Origin: Tyzzerella sp. An114
GTDB lineage: Bacteria > Bacillota > Clostridia > Lachnospirales > Anaerotignaceae
Length of the DNA stretch: 64,000 nt
NCBI RefSeq assembly: GCF_002161055.1
Contig: NZ_NFLT01000006.1
Location: forward strand, 62,001-126,000
Reading direction: 5' to 3'
Position 1 is the stretch's first letter, and the number at the start of each line of letters is the position of its first letter. Both the position numbers and the translations under genes were made by a program. Below are positions 25,217 through 34,756 of this stretch, in pieces. The notes beneath the pieces are model-generated. The model was not told where the DNA came from. It ran no database searches and was given only the letters and a program-made list of their open reading frames with translations.

Positions 25217-25858
25217 TTATAATAATACATCTAAAATATTATACGAATTAACAGCGGTATAATCTGCATTTTCAATGTCGGAATTTTGTCCATAACCATA
25301 AAAAACGCCTAATGATTTTATTCCTGCCTCCTTTGCTCCCTGTATATCATACTTTGTATCCCCTACTATCACAGCATCATCTCTATTTTTTATATAAGCT
25401 CTCTCAAAAGCATACTCAATTACTTTAGCTTTTGTATTTCGTTTTCCTTCAACATCACTTCCGCATATATAATCAAAATAATTTGCTATTTTATTATATT
25501 CAAGGACTTTAACAGCAAGATATTCAACTTTTGATGTTGTTACAATAAGAGTTTTTCCAGCCTCTTTAAGTTTTTTAAGAACATATTCAATTCCCTCAAA
25601 AGTTTCACCCTCATACATTCCTCTAGGAGTATAATTTTCTCTGTAAAATTCAATAGCCTTTTTTATATTTTCATCAGCAACACCAACAAACTTAAAGCTA
25701 GCTTCAAGAGGAGGACCTACAAAAGTAGTTAAAACTTCATCAGAAGGTATATCTATATTCATTTTTTCAAGAGCATATTTAAAAGAATTTTTGACACCTA
25801 AAGCCGAATCAATTAAAGTTCCGTCAAGGTCAAAAAGTATATATTTAAAATTTTTCAT
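25217..25858 (-). CDS. HAD-superfamily phosphatase (phosphoglycolate phosphatase-like)
   Basis: 213 residues. Motif I 'FDLDGTLIDS' with the nucleophile Asp, motif II 'IVTTSK', the Lys of motif III in 'KAKVIEYAF', and motif IV 'IVGDTKYDIQGAKEAG'. An alpha-helical cap (about residues 20-80) includes 'TFVGPPLEASF', common in the PGP/5'-nucleotidase-like subgroup. Substrate is probably a small phosphate ester; 5'-nucleotidase is an equal possibility. Start at 25858 is chosen because the HAD N-terminus begins here behind AGGGAAG; the frame stays open to 26044 but without an RBS or family match. Confidence 0.9.
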   Translation of the reverse strand: MKNFKYILFDLDGTLIDSALGVKNSFKYALEKMNIDIPSDEVLTTFVGPPLEASFKFVGVADENIKKAIEFYRENYTPRGMYEGETFEGIEYVLKKLKEAGKTLIVTTSKVEYLAVKVLEYNKIANYFDYICGSDVEGKRNTKAKVIEYAFERAYIKNRDDAVIVGDTKYDIQGAKEAGIKSLGVFYGYGQNSDIENADYTAVNSYNILDVLL

Positions 25859-26175
25859 AAGCACTTCCCTCTTTTCAAAATTATGTACAAACATTAAAAT
25901 TTCCAGAAAAATTATAATTATATTTTTAGCATGATTTTTCCATATATTAAATGGTACAACAACACACATATAAAAATCAATAGCTTCAAAAAATACCTTC
26001 AAAATTATAAAATTCAAAGAGATACCATCGTTGAAAACTGACAATTATTTCTATTTATTTTATCATATTTTTAATAAAAATCACCTCTTATGTTTAATAA
26101 TAATAGATAATATACCAAAAAAATATTATAATAAAAATATAGTTAAAAGTATAAAATTAAGTGGGGGTGTTTATT
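25859..26175. other. A/T-rich intergenic region between divergent genes
   Basis: 317 bp with no convincing ORF, RNA or paired -35/-10. A TATAAT lies about 40 bp before the start of the stalk-domain gene but has no matching -35. The minus-strand frame open to 26044 reads as hydrophobic low-complexity residues and lacks a ribosome-binding site. Confidence 0.5.
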
Positions 26176-27075
26176 ATGTTAAATAGTTTCAAAAAAAATT
26201 CTGCACTTTTAATATCACTTATTTTAATTTTTCCACAGACAGCTTTTGCATATACACAGCCAAATCCTCAAATATCAATAACAAATGTTAATGATATTAT
26301 AGAAGTTGAAAAGACAAACCCAGACACATTAACACAAGAAAAATATATATATTCAAGTTTAGTAGAACCGCTTGTAATGGTAAACGGTGAATTTAAACCA
26401 CAGTATAAGTCAGCCTACGACATAACATTAAACTATACTCTTATACCTGTAAATCTATTATCTGAACAGTTTGGATTTACTGTAAGAATTGATAATACAA
26501 TAATAATAATAGAAAAAGACGGACATAAATATATATTTACAGTTGGAAGTACTCAGTATTTATCTGACGGAATTAGAAAAGAAGCTCCAACAGCTCCATT
26601 TATAAAAAACCATGTTCAATATATTCCTGTAAGAACAATATGTGACGAGACAGGTTTAGAACTTTCATTTTTTGCATCAACAGGACTTTATGATAAATTT
26701 AGTATAATATCAATAGACTCAAAAATAAAAGATGAGCCTACTATAACAATAACTGACGCTGTGGAAACAGTAAAAACAATGGTATACAATGATTTATATG
26801 TAAATAAAGACATGAGAGACCGAATTGAGGAAATGTATAAAATAGATTTTCCTGATAATCTCTCAAAAGACACTATACAAAATTATATTAAGAGTATAAA
26901 TATAGAATACAAAGGAACTCTTGGAAAATACTATATTATAAATATATTGAAAGATTGTAATGAAGGTTTTCTTATTGACAGATACAGTGGAAAGATATAT
27001 GGTCTCCATGATTGGAGTGTAGTAATTCTCAATATAAACGAGAGTACTAATACATTCATGTTATATTTCCAATAA
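26176..27075 (+). CDS. Secreted protein with copper-amine-oxidase-N-like (stalk) domain
   Basis: 299 residues. A signal peptide (about 1-26, ending 'QTAFAYTQ') precedes two copies of the stalk-domain pattern: 'LVEPLVMVNGEFKPQYKS...LIPVNLLSEQFGFTVRIDNTIIII' and 'VQYIPVRTICDETGLELSF' (only key parts are given). This beta-rich domain, named after the N-terminus of copper amine oxidase, is common in clostridial surface proteins and does not itself imply an oxidase. The C-terminal 100 residues are unassigned ('GKYYIINILKD', 'LIDRYSGKIYG'), resembling a PepSY-like beta-alpha pattern. Start at 26176 follows GTGGGGGTG. Monocistronic. Confidence 0.8.
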   Translation: MLNSFKKNSALLISLILIFPQTAFAYTQPNPQISITNVNDIIEVEKTNPDTLTQEKYIYSSLVEPLVMVNGEFKPQYKSAYDITLNYTLIPVNLLSEQFGFTVRIDNTIIIIEKDGHKYIFTVGSTQYLSDGIRKEAPTAPFIKNHVQYIPVRTICDETGLELSFFASTGLYDKFSIISIDSKIKDEPTITITDAVETVKTMVYNDLYVNKDMRDRIEEMYKIDFPDNLSKDTIQNYIKSINIEYKGTLGKYYIINILKDCNEGFLIDRYSGKIYGLHDWSVVILNINESTNTFMLYFQ

Positions 27076-27083
27076 TAATAAAC

Positions 27084-27112
27084 AAAAGGCATCTTTAAAA
27101 GATGCCTTTTTT
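27084..27112. terminator. Bidirectional terminator
   Basis: AAAAGGCATCTTT and complement followed by a T run, between convergent stalk-protein and GH18 genes. Confidence 0.85.
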
Positions 27113-27122
27113 ATTTTTTAAA

Positions 27123-28829
27123 TTAATTTTTCATATAACTATTTATAATACTCCAAGTATTATCCGTTTCAAGATGTCTTTTCCAACCGGCACAACCTGC
27201 AAGATTATATTTTTCAACAAGCTCCATTCTTTTTCTCAATGAAAGTTCATCTTCAAGCCAAATTTTATAGGTAGTTCCATCTTTTTCAATAGATGAATAA
27301 TTTTGACCACTCTCCTCATCATATACTATTTCCATATTATTTTCATTTATATAATTTAAAGCAGCCTGCATTCCCAATGATGAAGAAGAAACAGTTAAAT
27401 TTCCATCAACATTTTTTTCTTCCCATAATCTTGTATAAAAAGGTATGCCAAGAATAACTTTTTCAGGTGAAACCATATCAAGAGTAGAAGTTATACTTTC
27501 TTCTGTCCAACCCATAGAGGCAACAGAACCACTTTCAGGACTAGTTCCCCAATGCTCATCATAAGCCATAAGAACAACATAATCCACAGTCTCTCCTATC
27601 TCCTCCATGCCATAATAATAATTCCAACCTTCAGGTCTTGAAAGGTCTACACTTACAGTCAAGCCTTGAGCTTTTAAATAAGGTGTTATCTCTCTTACAA
27701 ACTGAACAAAATATTCTCCGTCATCACTTCTTATAGTTTCAAAATCTATATTTATTCCGTCAAGCTCATAAAGTTCAGCATAAGCAAGAACCTGTTTAAT
27801 AATTTTCTCTCTTATTTCAGGGCTACTCAAAGTATTATGAGTTATATCAGGGTCAAAACTGTTTGATAAAAGACCCCAAACTTGATAACCTTGAGAATGT
27901 GCCCAATCAACATAACTTTTATCAGCAATATTAGAAACATTACCTTCATTATCAGAAATAGCAAACCACGTTGGAGATATAACATCAAGATTTTCTATTG
28001 CTGTAAATTTACTATCATTTTTATTTTGAGATACATTAAAAACTTGGTCCCAAACCATTGTTATTTTACCATTTTCAGGAGTAAATCCCAAAGATACATA
28101 ATTTTCTTCATTATTTACAAAATTAGTTTTAACAATATCAGTAATATATTTTTCCTCAATATATCCGACATACTCATTAAACCTAACTTTATAAAAACCA
28201 TTTTCATTACCAAAAATAGTTATCTCACTACCCTTTTTAACCCTCGTTACAGTATGACTTTTTATATCCGGTTCAGAATACATTTTAACATTTTTCTGTA
28301 ATACAGAAGTTGAAATTTCTTCTCCATAAAAGTCTATTACAGCAGTTTTTTCATCATCAATATACTCTATATTAAGATTATAAAGTGAAGCTGTAAGATT
28401 ACAAGGAATAAGCATAACTTCATCTTTTGTGATTATAGGCATTTCAAGAGATAAAGGTTCACTATTCACATAATATGTAAGTTCATCAGTGCTAAGTCTT
28501 ATAACACTATTTTCATTAGTTATAGTCAAAGTATTATCATCAGCTTCAGGAAAGACAGTATCATCAATATATTCTTTTAAAAAATCAACAGAGAAATATT
28601 TTTCATTATCAACAATGTATATAGAAAGTTCATCGGGAACAATTTCATCTTTAACAATAACATCTATTCTATTAGGGTCTCTACTTAAATTATCAATAAC
28701 ATTAATACCAAATTTCCCAATCAAAAACACAATACATAATATAATCAAAATAAGTACTATTATAATTTTAAATGGATTAGATTTATTTATTTCATTTCTC
28801 CTTCTTTTTAATTCAAATTCACTCTCCAT
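27123..28829 (-). CDS. Membrane-anchored glycoside hydrolase family 18 protein with SH3 and stalk domains
   Basis: 568 residues. Short basic N-terminus, one membrane helix (about 20-43) acting as anchor, a stalk-like beta domain (about 60-170), a bacterial SH3 domain (about 180-232, 'VTRVKKGSEITIFG', 'YVGYIEEKYI'), then a GH18 barrel (about 245-568). The catalytic strand is 'LDGINIDFETI', the form DxxxxDxE found in the YaaH/SleL-like subgroup rather than true chitinases. 'VDYVVLMAYDEHWG' and 'GIPFYTRLW' also fit. Likely acts on peptidoglycan or other GlcNAc polymers at the cell surface. Start follows AAAGGGG. Confidence 0.9.
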   Translation of the reverse strand: MESEFELKRRRNEINKSNPFKIIIVLILIILCIVFLIGKFGINVIDNLSRDPNRIDVIVKDEIVPDELSIYIVDNEKYFSVDFLKEYIDDTVFPEADDNTLTITNENSVIRLSTDELTYYVNSEPLSLEMPIITKDEVMLIPCNLTASLYNLNIEYIDDEKTAVIDFYGEEISTSVLQKNVKMYSEPDIKSHTVTRVKKGSEITIFGNENGFYKVRFNEYVGYIEEKYITDIVKTNFVNNEENYVSLGFTPENGKITMVWDQVFNVSQNKNDSKFTAIENLDVISPTWFAISDNEGNVSNIADKSYVDWAHSQGYQVWGLLSNSFDPDITHNTLSSPEIREKIIKQVLAYAELYELDGINIDFETIRSDDGEYFVQFVREITPYLKAQGLTVSVDLSRPEGWNYYYGMEEIGETVDYVVLMAYDEHWGTSPESGSVASMGWTEESITSTLDMVSPEKVILGIPFYTRLWEEKNVDGNLTVSSSSLGMQAALNYINENNMEIVYDEESGQNYSSIEKDGTTYKIWLEDELSLRKRMELVEKYNLAGCAGWKRHLETDNTWSIINSYMKN

Positions 28830-28936
28830 AAGAATACGCCCCTTTCAATTATAGCTATATATATTATAACATCTACATTCTTAAGAACTTCAAATAGTAT
28901 TATTAAAAATATCTTAAATAGTGACACGTAAAGACC

Positions 28937-28965
28937 TTTACAGATTAACGATAAAAGTATATTAT
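28937..28965 (+). promoter_or_regulatory. Candidate sigma-A promoter for gltX
   Basis: TTTACA (28937-28942), 17-bp spacer, TATTAT (28960-28965). Confidence 0.5.
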
Positions 28966-29011
28966 ATTTATTGAAAATTACGTTTAATATCTAATGAAAG
29001 GACGAAATTTA

Positions 29012-30460
29012 ATGGAAATAAGAACTAGATTTGCACCAAGCCCAACAGGTTATATGCATATCGGAAATTTAAGAACAGCACTTTATGAGTTTCTTATTGC
29101 AAAATCACAGGGCGGTAAGTTTATACTTAGAATAGAGGATACAGACCAGGAACGTTATGTTGAAGGTGCTACTGAAATAATTTACAATACACTTAAAATG
29201 ACAGGACTTAAACATGATGAAGGTCCAGACATCGGCGGAAATTATGGTCCATATATTCAGAGTGAAAGAATGGGAATGTATCTTCAGTATGCTCTCCAGC
29301 TTGTAGAAAAAGGTGAAGCATACTACTGTTTCTGTACAAAAGAAAGACTTGAAAGTCTCAAAGTAAGCAACAAAGAAGGTGACGCTTTCGCAAAATATGA
29401 CCGTCACTGTCTTTCACTTTCAAAAGAAGAAATACAGAAAAACCTTGATGCAGGTATGCCTTACGTTATTCGTCAGAAAATGCCTAATGAAGGTACAACA
29501 ACATTCCACGATGTTGTATATGGAGACATAACAGTTGATAACTCTGAACTTGATGACCAGATACTTATAAAAGCTGACGGTTTCCCAACATACAACTTTG
29601 CAAATGTCGTTGATGACCATCTTATGGAAATCACACACGTTGTAAGAGGAAGCGAATATCTCTCATCAACACCAAAATACAATCTTTTATATGATGCTTT
29701 TGGTTGGACAGCTCCAGAATACGTTCATCTTCCACCAGTAATGAGAGATGCTCACAACAAACTTTCAAAACGTCATGGAGATAAATCTTTTGAAGACCTT
29801 GTAAGAGAAGGTTTCCTTGTAGAAGCAATAGTAAACTATATTGCTCTTCTTGGTTGGAGTCCATCAGACAATCAGGAAATATTCTCACTTGATGAACTTA
29901 TAGAAAAATTCACAATTTCAGGTTTAAGCAAATCACCATCAATATTTGATATAAAGAAACTCACATGGATGAATGGTGAATACATTAAAAACATGGAATT
30001 TGAAAAATACTTTGAATTAGTAAAACCACGTCTTGAAGAAGCAGTTAAAACAAAAACATTAGACCTTAGAAAAATTGCTGCACTCTTACAGAAAAGACTT
30101 GAGACATTAAACGATATTCCACGTCTTGTGGATTTCTTTGACACACTTCCAGAGTATGGAACAGAGCTTTATATTCACAAAAAGATGAAAACAACAGAAG
30201 AAATTGCACTTACAGCTCTTAAAGCTGCTGTACCTGTAATTGAAGGTATTGACACTTGGAACGAAGAAACAATACACGATAAACTTTTAGCTCTTGTTGC
30301 TGAACTTGGAATGAAAAACGGACAGCTTTTATGGCCAGTAAGAACAGCTCTTTCCGGTGAGCCTACATCTCCAGGTGGAGCAATAGAACTTGCAGACATT
30401 CTTGGAAAAGAAGAGACATTAAGAAGAATTGCTGTTGGTATAGAAAAACTTTCAAAATAA
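29012..30460 (+). CDS. gltX: Glutamyl-tRNA synthetase
   Basis: 482 residues. Class I synthetase that charges tRNA with glutamate. The HIGH-type motif is in '[15 protein letters not shown]', the KMSKS-type motif is '[10 protein letters not shown]'. A zinc-binding set (CxC ... HC) is visible in '[10 protein letters not shown]' and 'DRHCLS'. Clostridial enzymes are often non-discriminating and also charge tRNA-Gln, but the sequence alone does not settle that. Start at 29012 follows GAAAGGA; the in-frame ATG at 28994 overlaps the RBS. Codon choice suggests high expression. Monocistronic, with its own promoter and terminator. Confidence 0.97.
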   Translation: MEIRTRFAPSPTGYMHIGNLRTALYEFLIAKSQGGKFILRIEDTDQERYVEGATEIIYNTLKMTGLKHDEGPDIGGNYGPYIQSERMGMYLQYALQLVEKGEAYYCFCTKERLESLKVSNKEGDAFAKYDRHCLSLSKEEIQKNLDAGMPYVIRQKMPNEGTTTFHDVVYGDITVDNSELDDQILIKADGFPTYNFANVVDDHLMEITHVVRGSEYLSSTPKYNLLYDAFGWTAPEYVHLPPVMRDAHNKLSKRHGDKSFEDLVREGFLVEAIVNYIALLGWSPSDNQEIFSLDELIEKFTISGLSKSPSIFDIKKLTWMNGEYIKNMEFEKYFELVKPRLEEAVKTKTLDLRKIAALLQKRLETLNDIPRLVDFFDTLPEYGTELYIHKKMKTTEEIALTALKAAVPVIEGIDTWNEETIHDKLLALVAELGMKNGQLLWPVRTALSGEPTSPGGAIELADILGKEETLRRIAVGIEKLSK

Positions 30461-30471
30461 TATTTTAAAAA

Positions 30472-30493
30472 AACAGGCTTATGCCTGTTTTTT
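30472..30493 (+). terminator. gltX terminator
   Basis: AACAGGC-TTAT-GCCTGTT followed by a T run. Confidence 0.88.
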
Positions 30494-30596
30494 TATTGTC
30501 AACAAAAACCTTTAATTTAAAAGGATTTTAGAGTATTTATGCACAAAAATAAATTATAAAAATAAATTTATATGTTAAAGTTTTTGTAAAAAACCA

Positions 30597-30624
30597 TTGA
30601 CAAAGTTAAAAATAGTACTATAAT
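30597..30624 (+). promoter_or_regulatory. Promoter of the riboflavin operon
   Basis: TTGACA (30597-30602), 16-bp spacer, TATAAT (30619-30624), about 25 bp before the FMN riboswitch. Confidence 0.75.
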
Positions 30625-30647
30625 GTACTTGTAATTAAATAACGGAT

Positions 30648-30757
30648 AATCTTCAGGGCAGGGTGTAATTCCCGATTGGCGGTAAAGTCCGCGAGCATTT
30701 TTGCATGATTTGGTGCAATTCCAAAACCAACAGTTAAAGTCTGGATAGAAGAAGATA
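30648..30757 (+). ncRNA. FMN riboswitch (RFN element)
   Basis: The conserved elements of the RFN aptamer are all present in order: ATCTTCAGGGCAGGGTG, ATTCCCGA, TGGCGGTAAAG, GCGAGC, GATTTGGTGCAATTCC, CCAACAGT, AGTCTGGATA and GAAGAT, which closes the P1 stem with the first bases. Binding of FMN is expected to favour the downstream terminator and lower riboflavin synthesis. Confidence 0.96.
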
Positions 30758-30827
30758 GCAACTTTTTTGTATGTATAATTTTATTTTTTATTTATTTTAT
30801 ATACATTTATTTTTGTTAAAATTTTGC

Positions 30828-30856
30828 CCTGAGAAAATGTTTTCTCAGGCTTTTTT
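30828..30856 (+). terminator. Riboswitch-controlled terminator
   Basis: CCTGAGAAAA-TG-TTTTCTCAGG followed by CTTTTTTATTTTT, about 70 bp after the aptamer. This is the expected attenuator of the rib operon. Confidence 0.85.
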
Positions 30857-30899
30857 ATTTTTATTTGTATAAAATCTAAAATAGATAAATAGACATACA

Positions 30900-30950
30900 A
30901 CCTTATTATAAGGTATTTTTTGTAAGCCCTGAGATTTTTTCTCATGGCTT
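30900..30950 (+). promoter_or_regulatory. Two further hairpins in the rib leader
   Basis: ACCTTA-TTA-TAAGGT (30900-30914) is followed by ATTTTTT. AAGCC-C-TGAG ... CTCA-T-GGCTT (30924-30950) is followed by a T-rich tail and reuses the CCCTGAGA sequence of the first terminator. They lie between the main terminator and the ribD RBS. Their role is unclear; both look terminator-like. Confidence 0.55.
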
Positions 30951-30980
30951 TTATTGTTTTATTTTGGGGGTGTTTTATAT

Positions 30981-32060
30981 ATGGAATACATGAAAAGAGC
31001 CATAGAACTTGCAAAAATGGGAGAAGGAAAAGTAAATCCAAATCCTCTTGTTGGAGCTGTAATAGTAAAAAACGGAAAAATAATAGGTGAAGGTTTTCAC
31101 AGATATTTCGGTGGACCTCATGCAGAAATAGATGCAATAAACAATGCAACAGAAAGTGTTGAGGGAGCTGACATATATGTAACATTAGAACCTTGTTCCC
31201 ATTACGGCAAAACTCCACCCTGTGCTCTTGCTCTTGTAAAACATAAATTCAACAGTGTATTTATAGGCACAAAAGACCCAAACCCTCTAGTAGCTGGTAA
31301 AGGTATAAAAATATTAGAAGATGCAGGAATACACGTTTTTTGTGGAATATGTGAACAAGAGTGTATAAAGTTAAACGAAGTATTTTTAAAATATATAGAA
31401 ACCAAACTCCCCTTTGTAGTAATGAAAACAGGAGTAACTCTTGATGGAAAAATAGCAACAGTAACGGGAGAATCTCAATGGATAACAAATGAAAAATCAA
31501 GAGAATATGTACATAAACTTAGAAACAGTCTTTCCGGAATAATGGTAGGTGTAAATACAGTTATAGCCGACAATCCAAAATTGACATCAAGAATTGAAGG
31601 TGGAAGAAACCCTATAAGAATAATAACAGACAGCACATTGAGAACACCTGAAAATTCAAATGTTCTTGATATATCAACAGGAAGATGTATTATAGCCGTT
31701 TCAGAGAAAGCGGACTCTGAAAAATGCCGAAGATTTGAAGAAAAAGGAATTGAAATTATAAAAGTCGGAAAAAACCAAGTTGACCTTAAAGAGCTTATGA
31801 AAATACTTGGTAATATGGGAATTGACAGTATATTAATTGAAGGTGGTGGAGAACTTAATTTTTCAGCTTTAAAAGAAGGTATTGTTGATAAAGTTATAAC
31901 TGTTATAGCTCCAAAAATATTAGGTGGAAAGGAAGCAAAAACATCTGTTATGGGAAAAGGTATAGAACATATTTCAGATGCAGTTGAGCTTTCAGATATA
32001 ACAGTTAAAAATATTTTTAATGATACTGTAATTACAGGTTACGTCAAAAAGAAACAGTAA
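30981..32060 (+). CDS. ribD: Bifunctional riboflavin deaminase / reductase RibD
   Basis: 359 residues. Deaminates the first pyrimidine intermediate of riboflavin synthesis and reduces its ribose side chain. N-terminal deaminase (1-145): 'GPHAEIDAI' and 'EPCSHYGKTPPC' give the zinc ligands His, Cys, Cys and the catalytic Glu. C-terminal reductase (about 146-359): 'VVMKTGVTLDGKIAT' and 'ILIEGGGELNFSAL'. Start at 30981 follows GGGGGTG. First gene of ribD-ribE-ribBA-ribH. Confidence 0.96.
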   Translation: MEYMKRAIELAKMGEGKVNPNPLVGAVIVKNGKIIGEGFHRYFGGPHAEIDAINNATESVEGADIYVTLEPCSHYGKTPPCALALVKHKFNSVFIGTKDPNPLVAGKGIKILEDAGIHVFCGICEQECIKLNEVFLKYIETKLPFVVMKTGVTLDGKIATVTGESQWITNEKSREYVHKLRNSLSGIMVGVNTVIADNPKLTSRIEGGRNPIRIITDSTLRTPENSNVLDISTGRCIIAVSEKADSEKCRRFEEKGIEIIKVGKNQVDLKELMKILGNMGIDSILIEGGGELNFSALKEGIVDKVITVIAPKILGGKEAKTSVMGKGIEHISDAVELSDITVKNIFNDTVITGYVKKKQ

Positions 32061-32072
32061 GAGGTGACATAT

Positions 32073-32732
32073 TTGTTTACAGGAATAGTTGAAGAAATCG
32101 GCACTGTTCTAAAAGTAATTGATGGAGAGTGCGGAAAAATAGGAATAAAGTGCAACAAAATAATTGAAGATATGAACATAGGTGATAGTATAGCTGTAAA
32201 CGGAGTATGTTTAACAGTGACAAGTTTTGAAAAAACTACAAAAAAAAGTTTTACAGCAGATGTCATGGCAGAGACAATGAGAAGAACAAATTTAGGTATG
32301 CTTTCAACAGGAAGTAAAGTAAACCTTGAGCGAGCCATGAAAGCCAATGGAAGATTTGGAGGACATATAGTAAGCGGTCATATTGACGGCAGAGGGAAAA
32401 TAGAAAGTTTCAAGGCAGAAAAAAATGCTGTTTGGGTAACAATCTCAGCAGACAGTTCAATATTAAAATACATAGTCGAAAAAGGTTCAATTGCCATAGA
32501 CGGTATAAGTCTTACAGTTGCCTATGTTGACAATAATTGTTTTAAAGTTTCATTGATACCTCATACAGGAGAAGAAACCACCCTACTCTCAAAAAAAGTT
32601 GGTGATATGGTTAATCTTGAAAATGATGTTATTTCAAAGTATGTTGAAAAACTTTTAGGTTTTAACAAAGAAAAAGAAGAAAAAACAAGTTCATCAATAA
32701 GCATGGATTTTTTACAAAAATGTGGATTTTAA
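32073..32732 (+). CDS. ribE: Riboflavin synthase alpha subunit
   Basis: 219 residues. Dismutates two 6,7-dimethyl-8-ribityllumazine molecules to riboflavin. It starts with the canonical 'FTGIVEE'. Two internally similar lumazine-binding halves are visible ('[13 protein letters not shown]' in the first and '[15 protein letters not shown]' in the second), with '[11 protein letters not shown]' between them. The start is TTG at 32073 behind AGAGGTGA. The GTG at 32064 overlaps that site. Lies 12 bp after ribD. Confidence 0.95.
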   Translation: MFTGIVEEIGTVLKVIDGECGKIGIKCNKIIEDMNIGDSIAVNGVCLTVTSFEKTTKKSFTADVMAETMRRTNLGMLSTGSKVNLERAMKANGRFGGHIVSGHIDGRGKIESFKAEKNAVWVTISADSSILKYIVEKGSIAIDGISLTVAYVDNNCFKVSLIPHTGEETTLLSKKVGDMVNLENDVISKYVEKLLGFNKEKEEKTSSSISMDFLQKCGF

Positions 32733-32745
32733 GGAGATGTTAAAT

Positions 32746-33951
32746 ATGTTTGAATTTAATACAGTTGAAGAAGCCCTTGAAGATTTAAAAGCAGGAAAAA
32801 TGATACTTTGCACAGATGACCCAGACAGAGAAAACGAAGGTGACCTTATATGTGCAGGAGAATTTGCCACAGGAGAAAATATAAACTTTATGGCAAAATA
32901 TGCAAAAGGTTTAATATGTATGCCTTTAAGCGAAAAAGAAGCTGACAGACTTGGACTTTATCCAATGGTTGCAAAGAATACAGACAATCACGAAACAGCC
33001 TTCACAGTTTCAATAGACCATGTTGACACAACAACAGGAATATCAGCCTATGAAAGGTCTTTAACAATAATGAAAGCCACAGAAGATAGTGCAAAACCTG
33101 AAGATTTCAGAAAACCGGGACATATGTTTCCACTTATAGCAAAACCTAATGGAGTTTTAGAGAGAGACGGACACACAGAAGGCACAGTTGACCTTATGAA
33201 ATTAGCCGGACTTAAAGAGATAGGCGTTTGCTGTGAGATTATGGCAGATGATGGAACAATGATGAGAAAAACAGAGCTTATAGAATTTGCAAAAGAACAT
33301 AATCTTAAATTTATAACAATAAAAGACCTTCAAAATTACAGAAGAAAACGTGAAAAAATAATGGAAAGAGTTGTTGAAGCAAATCTTCCAACAAAATATG
33401 GAAAATTCAAAATTTATGGCTATCAGAACAAAAGAAACGGAGAACATCACATTGCCCTTGTAATGGGAGATGTATCAAAAGGCGGTCCAGTATTAACAAG
33501 AGTACATTCAGAATGTTTGACAGGTGATGCTTTAGGCTCTGCAAAATGTGACTGTGGCGACCAGTACGACGCAGCTATGAGAAGTATAGCAAAAGAAGGA
33601 CGAGGAATTTTAGTATATTTAAGACAGGAAGGACGAGGAATAGGACTTATAAATAAACTCAAAGCCTATGCCCTTCAGGATATGGGTATGGACACAGTAG
33701 AAGCAAATGTTGCTTTAGGTTTCCCACCTGATTTAAGAGATTATACAGTTGGAGCACAAATTTTAAAAGACTTAGGAGTAAATCAAATTCGTCTTTTAAC
33801 AAACAATCCACAAAAAATATATGACCTTGAAGTATACGGTCTTGAAATAACAGAAAGAGTTCCAATTGAAACAGTACATAAACCAGAATGTGAATTTTAC
33901 ATGGAAACAAAAAAACATAAAATGGGACATATTCTTGAAACATTCCAATAA
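32746..33951 (+). CDS. ribBA: Bifunctional DHBP synthase / GTP cyclohydrolase II
   Basis: 401 residues. The N-terminal half makes 3,4-dihydroxy-2-butanone 4-phosphate ('[11 protein letters not shown]', '[26 protein letters not shown]' in part: '[16 protein letters not shown]'). The C-terminal half opens GTP ('[20 protein letters not shown]' holds the zinc Cys ligands, '[10 protein letters not shown]' the catalytic Arg region). Together they supply both precursors of the pathway. Start at 32746 follows AAGGAGA, 13 bp after ribE. Confidence 0.97.
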   Translation: MFEFNTVEEALEDLKAGKMILCTDDPDRENEGDLICAGEFATGENINFMAKYAKGLICMPLSEKEADRLGLYPMVAKNTDNHETAFTVSIDHVDTTTGISAYERSLTIMKATEDSAKPEDFRKPGHMFPLIAKPNGVLERDGHTEGTVDLMKLAGLKEIGVCCEIMADDGTMMRKTELIEFAKEHNLKFITIKDLQNYRRKREKIMERVVEANLPTKYGKFKIYGYQNKRNGEHHIALVMGDVSKGGPVLTRVHSECLTGDALGSAKCDCGDQYDAAMRSIAKEGRGILVYLRQEGRGIGLINKLKAYALQDMGMDTVEANVALGFPPDLRDYTVGAQILKDLGVNQIRLLTNNPQKIYDLEVYGLEITERVPIETVHKPECEFYMETKKHKMGHILETFQ

Positions 33952-33996
33952 AAAATTTTAAAAATAAAAATATTAATACATAGGAGGTATTTTAAA

Positions 33997-34458
33997 ATGA
34001 ATATAATAGAAGGAAAACTTATAGCACAAAATCCAAAGATAGGAATAATAGTAGGAAGATTTAATGAGTTCATAGGTGGAAAACTTCTTTCAGGAGCTGT
34101 TGACGGTTTAAAGAGACATGGAGTTGAAGATGATGACATAACAGTTGCATGGGTTCCGGGAGCTTTTGAAATTCCTGTAACAGCAAAGAAAATGGCAAAA
34201 TCAGGAAAATATGACGCTGTAATATGTCTTGGGGCAGTTATAAGAGGAGCTACAAGCCACTATGATTATGTATGTGCAGAGGTTTCAAAAGGAATTGCCT
34301 CTGTAAGTCTTGAGACAGAAATACCTGTACTTTTCGGAGTTTTAACAACAGATACAATAGAACAGGCAATTGAGAGAGCAGGAACAAAAGCTGGAAACAA
34401 AGGCTTTGACTGTGCAGTATCTGCAATAGAAATGATAAACTTAATGAAAAGCTTATAA
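33997..34458 (+). CDS. ribH: 6,7-dimethyl-8-ribityllumazine synthase
   Basis: 153 residues. Joins the two branch products to lumazine, the substrate of RibE. '[10 protein letters not shown]', '[13 protein letters not shown]', '[17 protein letters not shown]' (with the conserved His) and '[24 protein letters not shown]' in part. Start follows TAGGAGGT. Last gene of the rib operon. Confidence 0.97.
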   Translation: MNIIEGKLIAQNPKIGIIVGRFNEFIGGKLLSGAVDGLKRHGVEDDDITVAWVPGAFEIPVTAKKMAKSGKYDAVICLGAVIRGATSHYDYVCAEVSKGIASVSLETEIPVLFGVLTTDTIEQAIERAGTKAGNKGFDCAVSAIEMINLMKSL

Positions 34459-34473
34459 TTAAATAAATTTATT

Positions 34474-34503
34474 AAAAGACCATATTTAAAATATGGTCTT
34501 TTT
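34474..34503 (+). terminator. rib operon terminator
   Basis: AAAAGACCATATTT and complement followed by a T run. Confidence 0.88.
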
Positions 34504-34756
34504 TATTTTTATATAAAATATATCATTTTTAAGACATTATTTTAATAAACTTTATATTAATTTTAGTTAGCATACTAAGTTATTTATTGTATATTTTTAC
34601 TTCATATAAGTTAATAAAATAAACATAATATTTTAGTTAATGTTGTTACTGGGTATTATTAGAAATATAGTTTATAATTAAATCATAATTATTTATGTAT
34701 ACAGTTTTCTGTTTTCATAAATATATTAAATACAAATTGAAAGGAATGATGACAAT

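Noticed and set aside
25859-26044. N-terminal extension of the HAD phosphatase
   Set aside because: The frame is open but hydrophobic and low in complexity; the RBS and the family N-terminus (FDLDGTL) both mark 25858 as the start.
28830-29011. T-box leader upstream of gltX (also considered for serC and argG)
   Set aside because: No AGGGTGGNACCGCG-type box or terminator/antiterminator pair is present upstream of these genes.
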